DNA from: Neovahlkampfia damariscottae
Taxonomy: Eukaryota > Heterolobosea > Selenaionea > Neovahlkampfiida > Neovahlkampfiidae
NCBI GenBank assembly: GCA_016618085.1
Contig: JABLTG010000058.1
Span: forward strand, 1 to 64,000
Length of the DNA: 64,000 nt
Direction: 5' to 3'
The number at the start of each line of letters is the position of its first letter. Positions within the stretch are counted from its first letter, which is position 1. The notes below the pieces were generated by a model. The model was not told where the DNA came from. It did no database searches and saw nothing but the letters and a program-made list of their open reading frames with translations. The translations under genes and the position numbers were made by a program. Below are positions 45,173-58,115 of the stretch, piece by piece.

Positions 45173-46192
45173 TCACATGTTTATTATTTGGTCGACTTTT
45201 GAAGGAGCAATTGTAAAGATATTAAAGTTCTTCTTTACGTTTGATTTCACAAATGGATGGTTCAAAAGCTCATTTGCAGATTTTCTTTCACTTGGATCAA
45301 ATTTCAGACAACCATCCAAAAAATCTATAAACTCATCAGACCACGCACATGGATCTAATTTTCCTCATTAAAAAAATGATAAATTTACTTTTCAATGTTG
45401 GAGGTGGATTTTTTGAAACATGTTTTAAAATGGCATTTGTAGATAATTCCATGTAAGGTGGTTCTCCATCAGTTAATTCTAATAAAGTTATTCCCAAAGC
45501 CCAAATATCAACTTTTTCATTAAATTGTTTGCCAGCACATAATTCTGGTGACATCCAATATGGAGAACCACTAGAATAAATTTAATTTGAAGACAATTCT
45601 TACCAAAGATATTTCTCTTCAATATTATTGAATTTACATGAAAATCCAAAATCACATAATTTCAATTCACCCTTTGAGTCTGATAGATTTAATATAAGTT
45701 TATTTGATTACTCAATAATATGTTATCTGATTTGATATCTCGGTGTATAATTTCATTTTCATGTAAATATTTCAATGCTTTCAAAATTTGATAAGAAATT
45801 TTTGAAATTTCAACTTCATCAAATGTTTTTTTTTTAAAAATTAAATCAGTGAGTTTTCCATAATTCATATATTCAGTGACAATCCAAACGTTCTTTTCTG
45901 TGGTATAACTTTCGAAAAATGATACAATTCCAGGGTTAGAGTGATTTGAAAGAACAGAAATTTCGTTGTAATAAAAATTTAGATATTTCTCATCTTTTGA
46001 AATAATTTTTACAGCAAACTTTTTTTTTAATTTTTTGTGAAGAACTAAATATACTTTTGCCGTTGCTCCTTCATCTAATTCTACAATTTTGTCGTATATT
46101 TCGTATGGGTCTTTGCTTGGTGTTACTTTTTCTTGAATTAGGTCTTGTTTTAAAATTAAATTCTTCTTCACAGAGACCATTAATTTTCTCAT
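45173..46192 (-). CDS. PAK/STE20-like Ser/Thr protein kinase
   Basis: Exons 46192-45712, 45679-45604, 45570-45389 and 45354-45173 (introns 32, 33, 34 nt) give 306 residues, essentially a bare catalytic domain. Motifs: GATAKVYLV loop, FAVKII lysine, HRDIKSDNILL, CDFGFSC, CGSPYWMSPE and WALGITLLELTDGEPPY. The HRDIKSDN and GSPYWM..E signatures are those of p21-activated and other STE20 kinases. No CRIB domain is present, so regulation by Rho GTPases is not shown. The nearest CCAAT is distant (46299-46303). Confidence 0.85.
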
Positions 46193-46433
46193 GTTGGTTA
46201 TTATTCAGTTTTTCAAAATTGAAGCGTTATTTATAATCCAAATTTCAGTTGAACTTCGTTTGAGCATCCAACGAAAAAACCAACATTTCTGGTGAATGAT
46301 TGGCGGAAATTTTCAAAGGGAAAAAGAGAAATTTAAAAGAGAATATACTTATAATCAAGAATAAAATTGATCATTGCAAAAAAATTTAATTCATGTTCAA
46401 TGTCATTGGTCAATCATACTCCGAAAATTTTCA

Positions 46434-47515
46434 ATGACAACTACTTACGCAGTAACAGGCGCTTCAGGCTATATCGCTTCAAATCTCATCAAGTAACAAA
46501 TTAATCACTAAAATTATCAGGAAACTCCTCGAAAAAGGTTATAACGTTCATGGAACAGTTAGAGATTTATCAAACCAAAAAAAAGTGAAACACCTCTTAA
46601 GTACAGTCAGCAATGAAAGTCAAAAGGGAAAACTCACTTTATTTGAAGCTGATTTACTGAAAGAAGGTTCTTTCAAAAAATGTTTTGAAGGAGCTTCTGG
46701 AGTTTTTCATGTTGCTTCACCTTTCCAAAGACAAGTAGAAAATCCTCAAAAAGATTTAGGTTTGAAAAGTCACTAGTTTTAACGATTTAAGTTGAACCTG
46801 CTGTTAATGGAACAAAAAATGTGATTAATGAAGCATTTAACAGTAAAACAGTTGAAAGAGTTATTGTAACATCTTCAATGGTAAATAATTTGTCATTAAA
46901 CATTTTTAGGCATCAGTATGTGGTGACAGACCACCAGAACATAAGTATACCGAAAAAGATTGGAATGATACAGCTACAATTGAAAAATCACCTTATCCAT
47001 ATTCAAAAGTTAAAGCAGAACAAGCTGCTTGGGAATTGGTTGAAAGTTTGACCAAAAATGTAAAAGATAGAAAATTTAGTTTGGTTGTAGTCAATCCTGC
47101 ATTTGTATTGGGACCTCCTTTATCAGATCGTGATGATTCTGTTTCAGTTGGTACAATCAGAGCTATTCTTTCTGGAGCAATGAAAGAAATTGATAATTCA
47201 ATGAAATTTGGAATTATTGACGTTAGAGATGTTGTGAAAGCACATATTACAGCAATGGAAAATGAAGATGCTGCTGGAAGAATTGTGACTTGCCATTCAA
47301 AAAGTTATTATGTTTCAGAATTAGCAGTCATCCTCAAAGGGAAATTTCCAAAATACCCAATCACAGATAAAACTGTTGGAAATAAAGATCCAGTTCGTGA
47401 ATACGAGAATGACAAACTTTTGAAATTGATTGGAGATTTAATCCCCGTTGAAAAAACATTAGTTGACATGGGAAATTCATTGATCGATTTTGGATTGGTT
47501 CAAAAAGTGGAATAA
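46434..47515 (+). CDS. Extended short-chain dehydrogenase (dihydroflavonol-4-reductase/cinnamoyl-CoA-reductase-like)
   Basis: Exons 46434-46492, 46521-46759, 46792-46880 and 46910-47515 with very short introns (28, 32, 29 nt) give 330 residues. The N-terminal Rossmann motif is TGASGYIASN, the active-site Tyr/Lys pair is YPYSK, and VVNPAFVLGPPL and DVRDVVKAHI are typical of the family. It reduces a carbonyl using NADPH; the substrate is unknown. CCAAT (reverse) at 46405-46409 is 24 nt before the ATG. The stop codon lies in AATAAA. Confidence 0.85.
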
Positions 47516-48011
47516 AAACTGATAAATTCAATTATGAATAAATTTTTAAAAATTGAAAAGAAACATTCTTCAAAATCAACCTATTCATTCAAAATAATCA
47601 TGATTGATAATTCATTCCACCTTCGCTCAATGAAACAGAAAAACAGAAATTATTTGGTCCAATCAGCGCTATTGGTTGAAGTATAAAATTATTTGATTGG
47701 ATTTTCGAAACTTAACCACAAGCAGTGGCTTCAACTTACGTATCTCATTATTTTCTTTTTCCATTCTTTATAGATAATAATTTTAGTCCATACGAAACAT
47801 CAAAAGACCTTGTCTTGAATAAACTCCTGATAAAAGAAAGAAAGGTTTCTTTTTTCTAATTTAAGCAAACACTGGTCCAAATCAAACATCTAAAAGAAGA
47901 GTTGATTGAATTTTCTAGGATATTCAACATATGAGCTTTCTTTCTCAATTTTTTAAAAACAGAAATTTTAACCAATAAAATTGTTGCTGCATCAAATCGA
48001 ACAATAACAAC
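47516..48011. other. 496-bp gap with several CCAAT boxes and a small possible split gene without ATG
   Basis: CCAAT boxes of both orientations lie at about 47680-47700. A chain of exon-like pieces, 47724-47739, 47774-47844 and 47866-47934, with GT-AG gaps of 34 and 21 nt, reads SPYETSKDLVLNKLLIKERK then QTLVQIKHLKEELIEF and ends in a stop. It looks like a small coiled-coil protein, but no ATG precedes it and the second gap is shorter than any other intron here. It may be a decayed gene or a real one with an unusual start. The eIF4B promoter CCAAT is at 47972-47976. Confidence 0.3.
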
Positions 48012-49114
48012 ATGTCCAAAAAAAAATCCTCAAAGAAAGTATCCTTACAAGACTTTTTATCTGAAAAAACTTCAAAATCCTGGGGTGAAAGAGAGGAAGA
48101 AACTCCAAAAGAAGAAACAAAACCAACAGAAGAACCAAAAAAAATTGAAACTCAACAATTACAACCAGAACAACCAAAAGAACAACCAAAACAAGAAGAA
48201 CAACCAAGAAAATATGAAGAAAAACCAAGAGAACAAACACAACAAAAACGTGTCTACGAACCAGTGGATGAATCAAAAGTACCTACAAATCCACCTTTTG
48301 TAGCATACGTTGGAAATTTATCCTTCAAAGTCATTGAAGATGATATCGCTCATTTATTTGGAGAAGAAGGAGTAAAAAAAAAAAAAAAATTTACCTCATT
48401 TAGTTGGCGAGCATAAATATTCCTTTAGACAGAGAAAGAGGAAAACCAAAAGGATTTGCTTATGTTGAATTCACTACTGCTGACGCATTAAAAGCTGCTT
48501 TAAAATTTAATGGCACAGAATTTTTCCAACGTGATTTAAGAGTAGATGTGTCTGAACAAAAACAAAAAAGTTTTGGACATAGAGATGAAGGATTTCAACA
48601 ATTCCGTAATAACAGATATAACAAAAATGACAGAGAAAATGGATCACGTTACGATACTTCACGTTATACAGGTGGCTCAACTGAAGAAGAACCATCAAAA
48701 AGTGATACTGAAGAAAAATGGTCAAGAAAAACAAAAGTACAACCAAAACCAAAAGATTTTGGAGGACAATCATCAAAACCAACTTTTTCATCTTCTTCTT
48801 CTTCATTTGGAGACTCACAAAAAAAATCAGTTGACAAACCAAAAGATTTATTTGGTGAAGGAAAAGCATGGGAACCAAAAGATGATATTGAAAAAAAAAT
48901 TGAAGAAAGACTTGAAAGAGAAAAAGAAGAAAGAAGAAAAAGATTAGAAGAAGAACAAAGTTCAAGAGGAGGTTACCAAAAGAAAAGATATGGTGACAAA
49001 AAAAAATATTCATCAGAAGACAAAGAAAAAAAAGAATTTGTTAGACAACAACCAAAAGAAACAAAAAAATCTACAGCTTCATCAAATGCTTTTGATGCTT
49101 TAACTGAAGAATAA
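48012..49114 (+). CDS. eIF4B-like RRM translation factor
   Basis: Exons 48012-48371 and 48404-49114 with a 32-nt intron give 356 residues. The order matches eIF4B: a start with SLQDFLSE, a Q/E/P-rich linker, one RRM (VAYVGNLSFKVIEDDIAHLF ... KGFAYVEFTTADALKAAL), then a region rich in D, R, Y and G, and a charged coiled tail with KAWEPKDDIEKKIEERL. eIF4B stimulates the eIF4A helicase during 43S scanning. The intron splits the RRM between its first helix and second strand. The stop codon is in AATAAA. CCAAT at 47972-47976. Confidence 0.8.
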
Positions 49115-49154
49115 AATTTTATCAACAGTTTTTTTTTTTCAATTTCATTGGTTG

Positions 49155-50379
49155 ATGAAACCTTCAACAAGAACATCATGTTTTTTGTTCATTGTTTCAA
49201 TTTCTTGTATCATTTTCTTAGGATCACATTTTCTTTTGTTTCGTCGTTTGACAAGACACAAACCAAGATATTATTTAAAACATGAAAATTTTGAATATAA
49301 AAAAGATCACATGCATGATGATTTATTAATCATATCAAATGCTAATGAATTGTATATGAAATTAGAAGGAAAAGAAAATTTAAAAAAATATTCAAAAACA
49401 GGAGATTTATCTTCACAAACAACTGTTATCACTCAACTTTCCGAAGATCGTTTTTCAAGATTATTATCTTTAGTAGAAAGATGGAAAGAAGAAATAAGTG
49501 TTTGTTTATATGTAAAATATAAAATTGAACCTTATCTTTATGTTGAAAATTTATATAAAAAAAATCCAATTTTATTTCAAGACAGAATTAGACTTCATTT
49601 GGTGTTCAATAAAACTAAAATGGAGTACCCTTTGAATAGATTAAGAAATATTGCATGGGAGCACTCTTATACAAAATTTGTATTTTTACTTGATGTAGAT
49701 TTTATTCCAAATTCTGAAATTCATCACGGGTTGGATCAATTGCACACCAAATCACCTGAACTATTAAAGCAATTAGAAAATAATGAAATTGTGTTTGTTC
49801 TTCCTACATTTAATTATCTATGTCGTGATAACACCAGGATAGGTACTTAATTGTTATTTTTTATTGTTTAGAGACTTGTTGGACTTCAAATGAGATTTTA
49901 GGAGTTCATCATCAAGCAACGAAACCAAAAAGATGGTATCACTCAACAAAACCTTATCAGGTGAAATATGAATTATTTTACGAACCATATATCATTGGTC
50001 ATAGAAATATGCCCAGATATGATGATAGATTTACCATTGGTAATGATAAAGTGAGTCATATTTATGAACTAGCTGCAGCTAAATATCAATTTTGGGTTTT
50101 GACCATTGGATATATTGGTCATGTTCCTCATGATAAAGATATCATTTGGTCTTTAGATCAAAAAGATTATAACAATACTGCTGCGTGGTTGAAATTTTTA
50201 GATTTCACAAAATATGTTTATTTAAAGTATAATTATTTTAAATTATGTGGTGATCATGTATACCAGTAATCCAAATTTTTATTTTCATTGTTTTTTTTGG
50301 TAGTTATTCTATTCCTCTTTTAGGAGAGCATTGTAAAGAGATGTGGAAAATTAGAAACGAAAGAGAATCAAAAAAATAA
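49155..50379 (+). CDS. GT49 (LARGE/B4GAT1-like) Golgi glycosyltransferase
   Basis: Exons 49155-49842, 49872-50265 and 50304-50379 (introns 29, 38 nt) give 385 residues. A type II signal anchor (residues 8-28) precedes the catalytic domain. YPLNRLRNIAWEHSYTKF and FLLDVDFIPN carry the DxD metal site, then YEPYIIGHRNMPRYDDRF and the terminal GHVPH. This is the glucuronyltransferase domain of B4GAT1 and LARGE. The acceptor here is unknown. ATG 49155 is preferred over any earlier codon; CCAAT (49147-49151, reverse) is 3 nt upstream. Confidence 0.85.
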
Positions 50380-50641
50380 TCAAAATTTTGGACATTTTGA
50401 ATGGAAATCTTATCAAATTTTCAAGATTTGTTAAATCTTTCATTTTTTACTATTTTGGTCGATATTTTTTGTTATCATTTTGATGAGGAAGAAGTTGGTA
50501 TTTTATGCGGTATTTGCCGGTGTGAACAAGAATTGATTGGTCATTGGTTCAAAAAATTTAATCTTTTGTATATTCCAAGAATTTTATTGGTGGTTTATTG
50601 ACAATCTGATTGGCCATTCTATTCCAACAAAAAAAATCCTC

Positions 50642-51517
50642 ATGTATTGGTTGCTTATTATCACCTTAGTATTGCTTTTCGTGCTTCCTATTGTTTTTTA
50701 TTGTATTTTCATTGCAGATTCAAGAACAAAAAGAACATGGAAGAACATCAACTTTCCAAAAATTCAAATTCAAAAATTCACGGATAACTTTTACGTTTTT
50801 TCAGGGACAAACCCTAGTGATCCACTTCCAAGAAATATGGTAGTTTATAAAATTAACAATAAAGAACTTTTACTTCATAGTGTCATCGCAATGAAAGAAG
50901 GTTCGGAAAAATTGAATTCTAAAATCTTTAGAGGACATGAAACAACTTGAATCAATTGGAATTCCAAAGATCATCATTGTTCCAAATTCTTTTCACAACA
51001 TGGATTATCCATTGTATCAAGAAAGATACAAAGACATCATTGTCACAACTCCTTCATTTTATGCAAAGAGTTTAAAAAATGTTGATTCAAGTATTGAAGA
51101 TTGGTTGAATAAAAATGAAGAAATGAAACAAAAAATTATTATTCACAATCCAACAGAGGGTCAATTTGAATATTTGTATGAATTCCGAATGGATGAAAAT
51201 AGCGCAGCTGCTGTATTATGTGATCAAATGTTTAATCTTAAAAAGACAGGAGGATTTGCAGGATTCATACAATATCAAATGGGATCCAGTGGTTTTTTTG
51301 GTGTTTCATTCATTGGGAGAATGTTATTGAAATGTATGGGAAAAACTAAAATGTTCAAAGATGTAATTTTTTGTTTTCAACTTATATATTTTATATTTAG
51401 TGGTTTTCAAATATTAAAGAGAAAATTCCATGTTTGAAGTTGATATGTGTTGCTCATGGAGGTGTTGTCTCTGAAAATTTGGATGATAAAATAAAAATTG
51501 CTTCCGATATGCTATAG
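50642..51517 (+). CDS. Membrane-anchored DUF4336-like (metallo-hydrolase-derived) protein
   Basis: Exons 50642-50900, 50932-51362 and 51401-51517 (introns 31, 38 nt) give 268 residues. An N-terminal transmembrane segment (LLIITLVLLFVLPIVFYCIF) is followed by VVYKINNKELLLHSVIAM, QLESIGIPKIIIVPNSFHNMD and a strand VTTPSFYAKSL. This layout fits DUF4336, a metallo-beta-lactamase relative that has mostly lost the metal ligands. The first intron is deduced from the frame change at 50900-50932 and the conserved join. Function is unknown. The 260-bp gap upstream (50380-50641) holds only the CCAAT at 50609-50613. Confidence 0.65.
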
Positions 51518-51757
51518 CTGGCAAAAATAAAATATCACTTTTATTCGAAATGTATATTTTCACTTGTTAAAGTTGAATATTGAACAATGACCAAAAAATA
51601 CCCAGCATTTGAAATTCGTGTGACCAAGATTGATGAATTCCAACAAAAATAATGTTCTTTTCTTTTGAAAAGTAGAATTTCCATTTTTCGCTTGATTTTA
51701 GACATTTATTTATACACCAATCAGATAACAGTTTATCAAAACAAAAAATAACTGATA

Positions 51758-53021
51758 ATGTCCACAAGACCTTCAAGAAAAAGAAAATCAGAAGAAGAAG
51801 AAAGTCCAAATAAGAAAATAAAAATGCCATACAAATGGGAAAAACATTCCGATACTCTTCACATCCTAAATTCATCAGAAATTAAACCAAGCACAAAAGT
51901 CATCGGTTTTGACATGGTAAAACAAACTAAAAATTAAAAACAAATAAAAGGATGATACTATAATCACTCCAAAAAGTGGAGCAAAATTCGCAAAAGGAAG
52001 AAAAGATTGGGTTTGGTTGAATGACTCCATTCAAAAGAAATTAAAAGACCTCAATGAAGAAGGATACAAAATTGTGATATTTACAAACCAAGCTGGAATT
52101 GAAAAAGGAAAAACAAAATTACGAGATATTCAAGGAAAAATAGAAGACGTTATGAATGAATTAGGTTTTTGTATTCAAGCTTTTGTAGCAGCTGGTACAG
52201 ATCAATTTAGAAAACCAAACAATACAATGTGGGAAATATTTGAAGAAAAATATAATGGCGGTATTACATTGGAAAAAGCAATGTACATTGGAGGTATGCT
52301 TAAAGAAAAAAAAAAAAATTGATTTTTTCACTTAGATGCTGCTGGTCGTAAAAAGGATTGGAAATCTGGTATGAAGAAAGACTTTTCATGTAGTGATAGA
52401 AAATTTGCAAATAATAGTGGAATTGACTTTCAAACACCTGAAGAATTTTTCTTAAATGAAACAGCAACTAAAAATTGGACTTGGGGTGAAACAGACCCAA
52501 AAGAATTTTTAAAAAAGTATTCTGAAAATGAATTACCTGATATTGAACCTGCTGAAGCACAAGAAATGATTATAATGGTAGGTGTTCCAGCATCTGGTAA
52601 AAGTACATTTTCCAAAAAATTTGCAAAATTTGGTTATGAAGTTGTAAATCGTGACACTTTGAAAACTGTTCAAAAATGTGAAAAAGTTGCAAGAGAAGCT
52701 CTTGAAAATGGTAAAAGTGTTGTTGTTGATAATACAAATCCTGGTGTTTCTGCTAGAGCTGGGTTTATTGCAATTGCAAAAGAAAAGAGAATTCCAGTTC
52801 GATGTTTTCACATTAATACAGATATTGAATTAGTCAAACATTTAAATTTGTTTAGAGAAAGAACAAAAAATGTTCGAAGAATTCCAGATGTAGCTTATAA
52901 TATGTTCAAGAAGAATTTCAAAAAACCAGATTTTGAAGAAGGTATTCAAGAAATAATTGAAATTGATTTTGTACCTGAATTTGACAAAAAGGATGAAAAA
53001 TACTTTATTCATCGTTATTAA
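51758..53021 (+). CDS. PNKP: Polynucleotide kinase 3'-phosphatase (PNKP)
   Basis: Exons 51758-51916, 51951-52293 and 52336-53021 (introns 34, 42 nt) give 395 residues. The N-terminal HAD phosphatase has VIGFDMDDTIITP (split by intron 1 inside the DxDxT motif) and IVIFTNQAGI. DAAGRKKDW and SCSDRKFANN follow. The C-terminal kinase has the P-loop VGVPASGKST and VVDNTNP. PNKP removes 3'-phosphates and phosphorylates 5'-OH ends before ligation. It lacks the FHA domain of animal PNKP but begins with a basic nuclear-localisation-like stretch (RPSRKRK). CCAAT at 51717-51721. Confidence 0.92.
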
Positions 53022-53090
53022 TTTATGAAATAAAAATTTAACTTATTACTTTCTTATAATGGTCAGTTTTTTGATTGAATTTTTTGACCT

Positions 53091-55176
53091 ATGAAAATTA
53101 TCCATCAGTTGTTTTTTGTGATTGTTGTTTGTACAATCACTTCAAAAGTTTTTGGTGAAAAAGTAACATATCTTCCTTTATATGGAATTCCAGATGAAAC
53201 ACAATATTCAGGACATCATGAAATATCAACAAACAGTTTTCTTTTTTACTGGTTCATTGAAAAAAAAGCAACTGATGTATCAAAAGAACCTTTAATAATA
53301 TGGTTCAATGGTGGACCAGGATGTTCATCAATGACTGGAGCCTTTGTAGAATTAGGACCTTATAAATTTGATATAAAAAATGACACAGATTATAGATTAA
53401 TCAAAAACAAAAATTCATGGTTGAATATTGGACATTTATTATTTATAGATCAACCTTTAGGAACAGGATTTTCTCATACTCATGATACTTATGCAAATAC
53501 ACAACAAGAAGCAACCAATCATCTATTTAATTTAATTCAAGGTAGATTTTGACATTGTTTTTAATTATTTTTAAAGGATTCTTTAAAAATCATCCAGAGT
53601 ATTCAGATTGTGACATTTTTATTGCTGGTGAAAGTTATGCTGGAAAATATGTTCCTTCATTGGCCAACAAATTTTTAGATGAAAAATTTCCATTCAAAGG
53701 TTTATTATTAGGAAATGCTCTTGTTCATCCTATTTATCAAAGATTGATCAAAGCAGATCAAGTTTATAATGCAGGTTTTATTGATTACAAACAACGTCAA
53801 AAACTAATCAACATTGAAAGAGAATGTATTCGTCACATGCAACAAGGATTCACAAATGAAAAAGAATCACCATGTCATAATATACAAGAATATTACAAAA
53901 TTTCATCAGGTGGAATCAATTTTTATGACATTACAAAATTTGATCCTTCTTACAATCGCGCAGTAATTCAAGGCTATATGAACAGAAAAGATGTTCAAGA
54001 AAACATTCATTTGAAACATAATACGACTTTTCAAAGTTGTTCTTCAGTTGTTTATGATCATTTCAAAAATCAAGTTTTGACATCATCAAGACCATTCATT
54101 CAAAGAGGTTTTTTTTTTTTTTTTATTTTTTTGATTTACTTTTTAGTATTGAAATCAAATATTAGAGTTTTATTGTTCAATGGTATTTATGATACTAAAG
54201 ATTCTCATTTAGGAACTGATAAATATATCTTTGAATTAGATCCAACTTATTCATACACTCCAAGAGTATTCATGATTTTTTTTTAATTGATTTGTGATTA
54301 GAATATTTGGACAGTTGATGGTAATGTTGCTGGTTATGTTAAAGAAATGAAATATTTGACATTTGTGGCGATTCATGGTGCTGGTCATTTTGTTCCTTTG
54401 GATCAACCAGAGCATTCATTAGATATGGCAAGAAGGTTTATCAATAATATATCTTTTTGTTCAGAGTCTTCACCTTTGGTTACTTATATCGATGAAGATG
54501 GAGAACGACAAACTCAAAAATGTTTCATAGCTGACGAATTATGTTCTCTTTCGTGTAGAAATGGAAAATGTGATTCTAATGGTGAATGTGTTTGTAATTC
54601 AGGTTAGTTGATTCAAATTGATTTCTAATTGTGATAGGATTTACTGGATTTGAATGTGCTTCAAAATTAATTCAAATTGAAGAATTCACTGATTTAAATG
54701 CTCAAAATGTTGTTATTGAACAACAAGAAACAATATTTTTTGAAATTAAACATTCTCGTGATGAATATCCAATGAGTATTAATGTTATTGAGAAGTTTAA
54801 CTCAACAAATACTATATTCCCATTTGGATCAACAAATAAGGTTTGTTTATCTGGATACAAAAAAAGAATAAAAAAGACACCAGATATCACAAAATGTTTT
54901 GATGGAAATCCTTTTGTTATTCAATTGGAATCATCAAGATGGTTGATATCATTCTACAATGATAGAAATTCCAAAGTTGGATTAGATTTTCATGTTCAAT
55001 ATCTCAGTTCAAAAGTTGTAGGATTAAATTGGGTTTTATTTTTTGGTATTTCAGTTACTATTAATTTGATACTTGTTGCTGGTATTGTGATTGGAATAGT
55101 AGGAGTGACAATTTCAACATTTTTGAAAAAATCAAAATCCAATGAATTGGATTACGACATTCAATTGGATGAATAA
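53091..55176 (+). CDS. Serine carboxypeptidase (KEX1/cathepsin A type) with EGF module and membrane anchor
   Basis: Exons 53091-53541, 53577-54107, 54147-54265, 54302-54602 and 54638-55176 (introns 35, 39, 36, 35 nt) give 646 residues. A signal peptide is followed by NGGPGCSSMTG, the nucleophile motif AGESYAGKYVP, the Asp region LLFNGIYDTKD and the His motif IHGAGHFVPLDQP. A cysteine-rich EGF-like module (CRNGKCDSNGECVCNSGFTG) then a single membrane span near residues 605-630 and a short cytosolic tail follow. It trims C-terminal residues in the secretory or lysosomal pathway. No clear CCAAT is seen near the start. The stop codon lies in AATAAA. Confidence 0.9.
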
Positions 55177-55209
55177 AAGATTTATTTTCAAAATTAGTTC
55201 TTCGTTAAT

Positions 55210-58115
55210 TTACAATTTAAAGTTCATCAAATAATCTCTTCTTTCTTGATTCAAATTAGTTTCACTCAAAATCATATTTGATAATTTTTCATTTTCCAAT
55301 TTTAATTTTTCAATTTCTTCTTGTTGGAAAATCAATTCTCTTTTCAAATTTGATAATTCATTCTTTTCCAATTCTTCTAATGCTTTTTGTGATTTCCTTC
55401 TTTCTTTTGTCATATAATCCAATAAATCCTTTTTCCTTTGATTTTGTTGAGTCAAAGTAGTAATTTGAGTAGAAAATGATTGATTTTCTTCTTGTGTTGA
55501 TTTTAAATCTAATTCTAATGTTTTAATAGTAATATGTTGCATATTATTTTTCAAATTCAAATTTTTAAATTCCCTCTTTAATTCATTTAAAATTTCATTT
55601 ATTTTTGAATCTTTAAGTAATTCATTATTTTTAAGTGATTCAATTTGATCAAATATTTCTTCTTGTTTTGTCTTCAAATTTTCAATATCTTTTTAAAATT
55701 AAAATCAAATCCATAATGAACTTACCATCAACATTCTTATTTCTATTAGTAAATAAATTCTCATCTAAATTTTTCAAAACAACAACAGGATCTTCTAATT
55801 TATAAATTTCTCTTGATTCAATAAATTCTAATAATTTTGATTCTTGAATGACTTCTTTTGATTTTCCAAAATATCTTTGAAATGATTTGCTATCATTTCT
55901 CAAAAAATGTAATAATAAATAATCAATTTCTCTTCGTTTTGAATTTAATCTATAAATTATAGTTGAACCTAAATTTAATCTTTTTTCACATTCTTCTAAT
56001 TTCAATGTCAATTTTAATTTTTCTTCTTCATTTTGTTTTATTGTATTTTTACCAATAGAACCATATTTATAATAATCAAATATTTCTTCTTCAATATTTA
56101 ATAATTCTTCTTTTCCTTTTTCATAAAATTCATATAGTCTTTCAAAATTTGGTATTTTATTCTTCAGTTCTTTTGTGATATTTTTTTTTGATATTAGAAT
56201 CTCATTCAATTTTACTTTTTTATCCAATCCAGATATTAATTTATCAATCTCTTTTTGTTTTAAATGATTTAATTCATTTAAAATGTTGATTGATTTTTCT
56301 TCATTTTCAAATTTGATTTTCATTTTTTTAAAGAGAAATTCAAATTGAAATTCGTTTGAGTTTGTGATGTTTGTTTCTAAAAATACTAAATGGAAGATTC
56401 GAATTTCTTCTTTTTCATTTGATGATGTAAATAGTATTAATACATCAGAAAACAAATATAATTCGAATTGTTTTTCTTCGGAAATTTGTTCGTCTATTTG
56501 TTGGAAATATATTTTTTTTTCGTAGCCAATCAATTGACGATGTGGTTGAATAATATTTTGATCAAAATTAATAAATTTTTCGTTAATAGTTTCAATAATT
56601 GAATTCATTTCTCTTCCTTTTGAAAATTTATCCAATAATTGATTCACTTCAATCATTAAAATTTCTGATTTTTTTATATCAGAATAATCAAAATGAAATT
56701 CAGGTGTATACTTCAATAACTCATGTAAAATCAATTGATATCTTGGTATTCTTTGAATTGGTTGAATTATCAAGTTACTCAAATTTTCTCTTCCTTCTTT
56801 TTTTTTGATTTGTTTTAAACTTGTCGAAAAAGTTGAATTTTTTTCAATTAATGAATTCAATAAACTTTGGGCATCTTCAAAATTCGTAAAATAAAAAGCA
56901 TATACTTTCAAAAAAGGTGCAAATTTTCGAAATATCTCTCCAATAGTAATTTTTCCTTTTGTTGATTTTAAAATTCCTTTTACAGCTTGTTGTCTTGGTG
57001 CAAATACAATATTCGATTTTTCTTCATTTAACACCGGTTTTACTTCAATTTTTTTGAAAGACAAAGATAAATCTGAATTTTTCATTAACGAAATAGATTG
57101 ATGAGTTTCCAATTCATCTTCTTCATCTCTTATTCGCTCACTCAATGATCCAGTATTAACTCTTTTTGGTTCAACAGTATCAACACCATCACTTTTCCTC
57201 CTTTTCTCCAACTCTTTAATTTTAGGTGATTTCAATCGTGGACTTCTTGGAGTGAAGAATTTTTCAATTAATCCAGTTCCTGAATTTCTCTTTGGTGATC
57301 TATTTTGACTAATTAAAGAGCTTCTTCTTCTTGATTCTTTTGCAATTTGATCAATTTTTTTATGTTGAAATTTCTCTCCAATTTCTTCATTTTTCGATGT
57401 TTGAAAAATATCTGTGAATGATTGTCGAACTTTTTTTCGAGTTTCAAGTGAGGGCATTGTTTCAATTTTGATTTCCGGTGTTAATTTAAAACTTTCTTTT
57501 TTTTCTTCTTCTAATTCTTCTTCACTATCTGATGTATCAGGTGAAGCAATATGAACAAATACTTCATCATCTTCATCTCTTTTTTGAAGTGCTATTTCAT
57601 CTTTTTCCATGTATTCTACGATAACTTCTTTATGTAAATTAACTGTGGATGAATATTTTAATTTCTTTAAGGCTGAGATTTTTGATGTTCTTCTATTTTT
57701 ATTTTCTAGTGACTTTTCAGTCTTCAATAATTTCAAATTTTCCAAAAGAGACTTGTTAATGTTATATATCAAACCAACTGTTTTTATGAATATAAAAAAA
57801 AGAGTACCATTTCCAAAAATAGAGTCTATTTCTTTGTCTGAAATTAAATTTTTTTTTTTCAGTTGAGGTTTGTATATTTCAAGCATTAATGACAATTTTT
57901 CGACGTATTCTGTTTCTGTTTTTATGATTTCTTGAATTACATGGTTTCGATTTTTATTTATTTTTGAGAGCTCTATTGAATTTTTTTAAAAAACTGTTTT
58001 TTAATTTTTTTATTTTGATTACAAATTTTTATGTACTTCTTCTCCAAAAGATCAATTTCCATCTTTTTTGCAGGAGAATCAAACCTTTTAAGAATTTTTC
58101 GTCTTTTGCTTCCAT
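55210..58115 (-). CDS. RhoGEF (DH-PH) protein 3 with a large insertion in the DH domain; 5' end uncertain
   Basis: Secure exons run 57972-55726 and 55688-55210 (37-nt intron). A tentative first exon 58115-58037 joins in frame over a 64-nt intron to give 934 residues; an alternative ATG lies at 58062. The DH domain starts VIQEIIKTETEYVEKL and resumes with ITIGEIFRKFAPFLKVY and LIIQPIQRIPRYQLIL. Between these halves lie about 255 residues rich in S, K and R (SPRLKSPKIK). A PH domain and a long coiled-coil tail follow. Converges on the carboxypeptidase gene (33-bp gap). CCAAT at 58156-58160. Confidence 0.75.

Noticed and set aside
50401-50601. Small open frame MEILSNFQDLLN...
   Set aside because: No family resemblance and no fitting splice; it overlaps the promoter region of the DUF4336-like gene.
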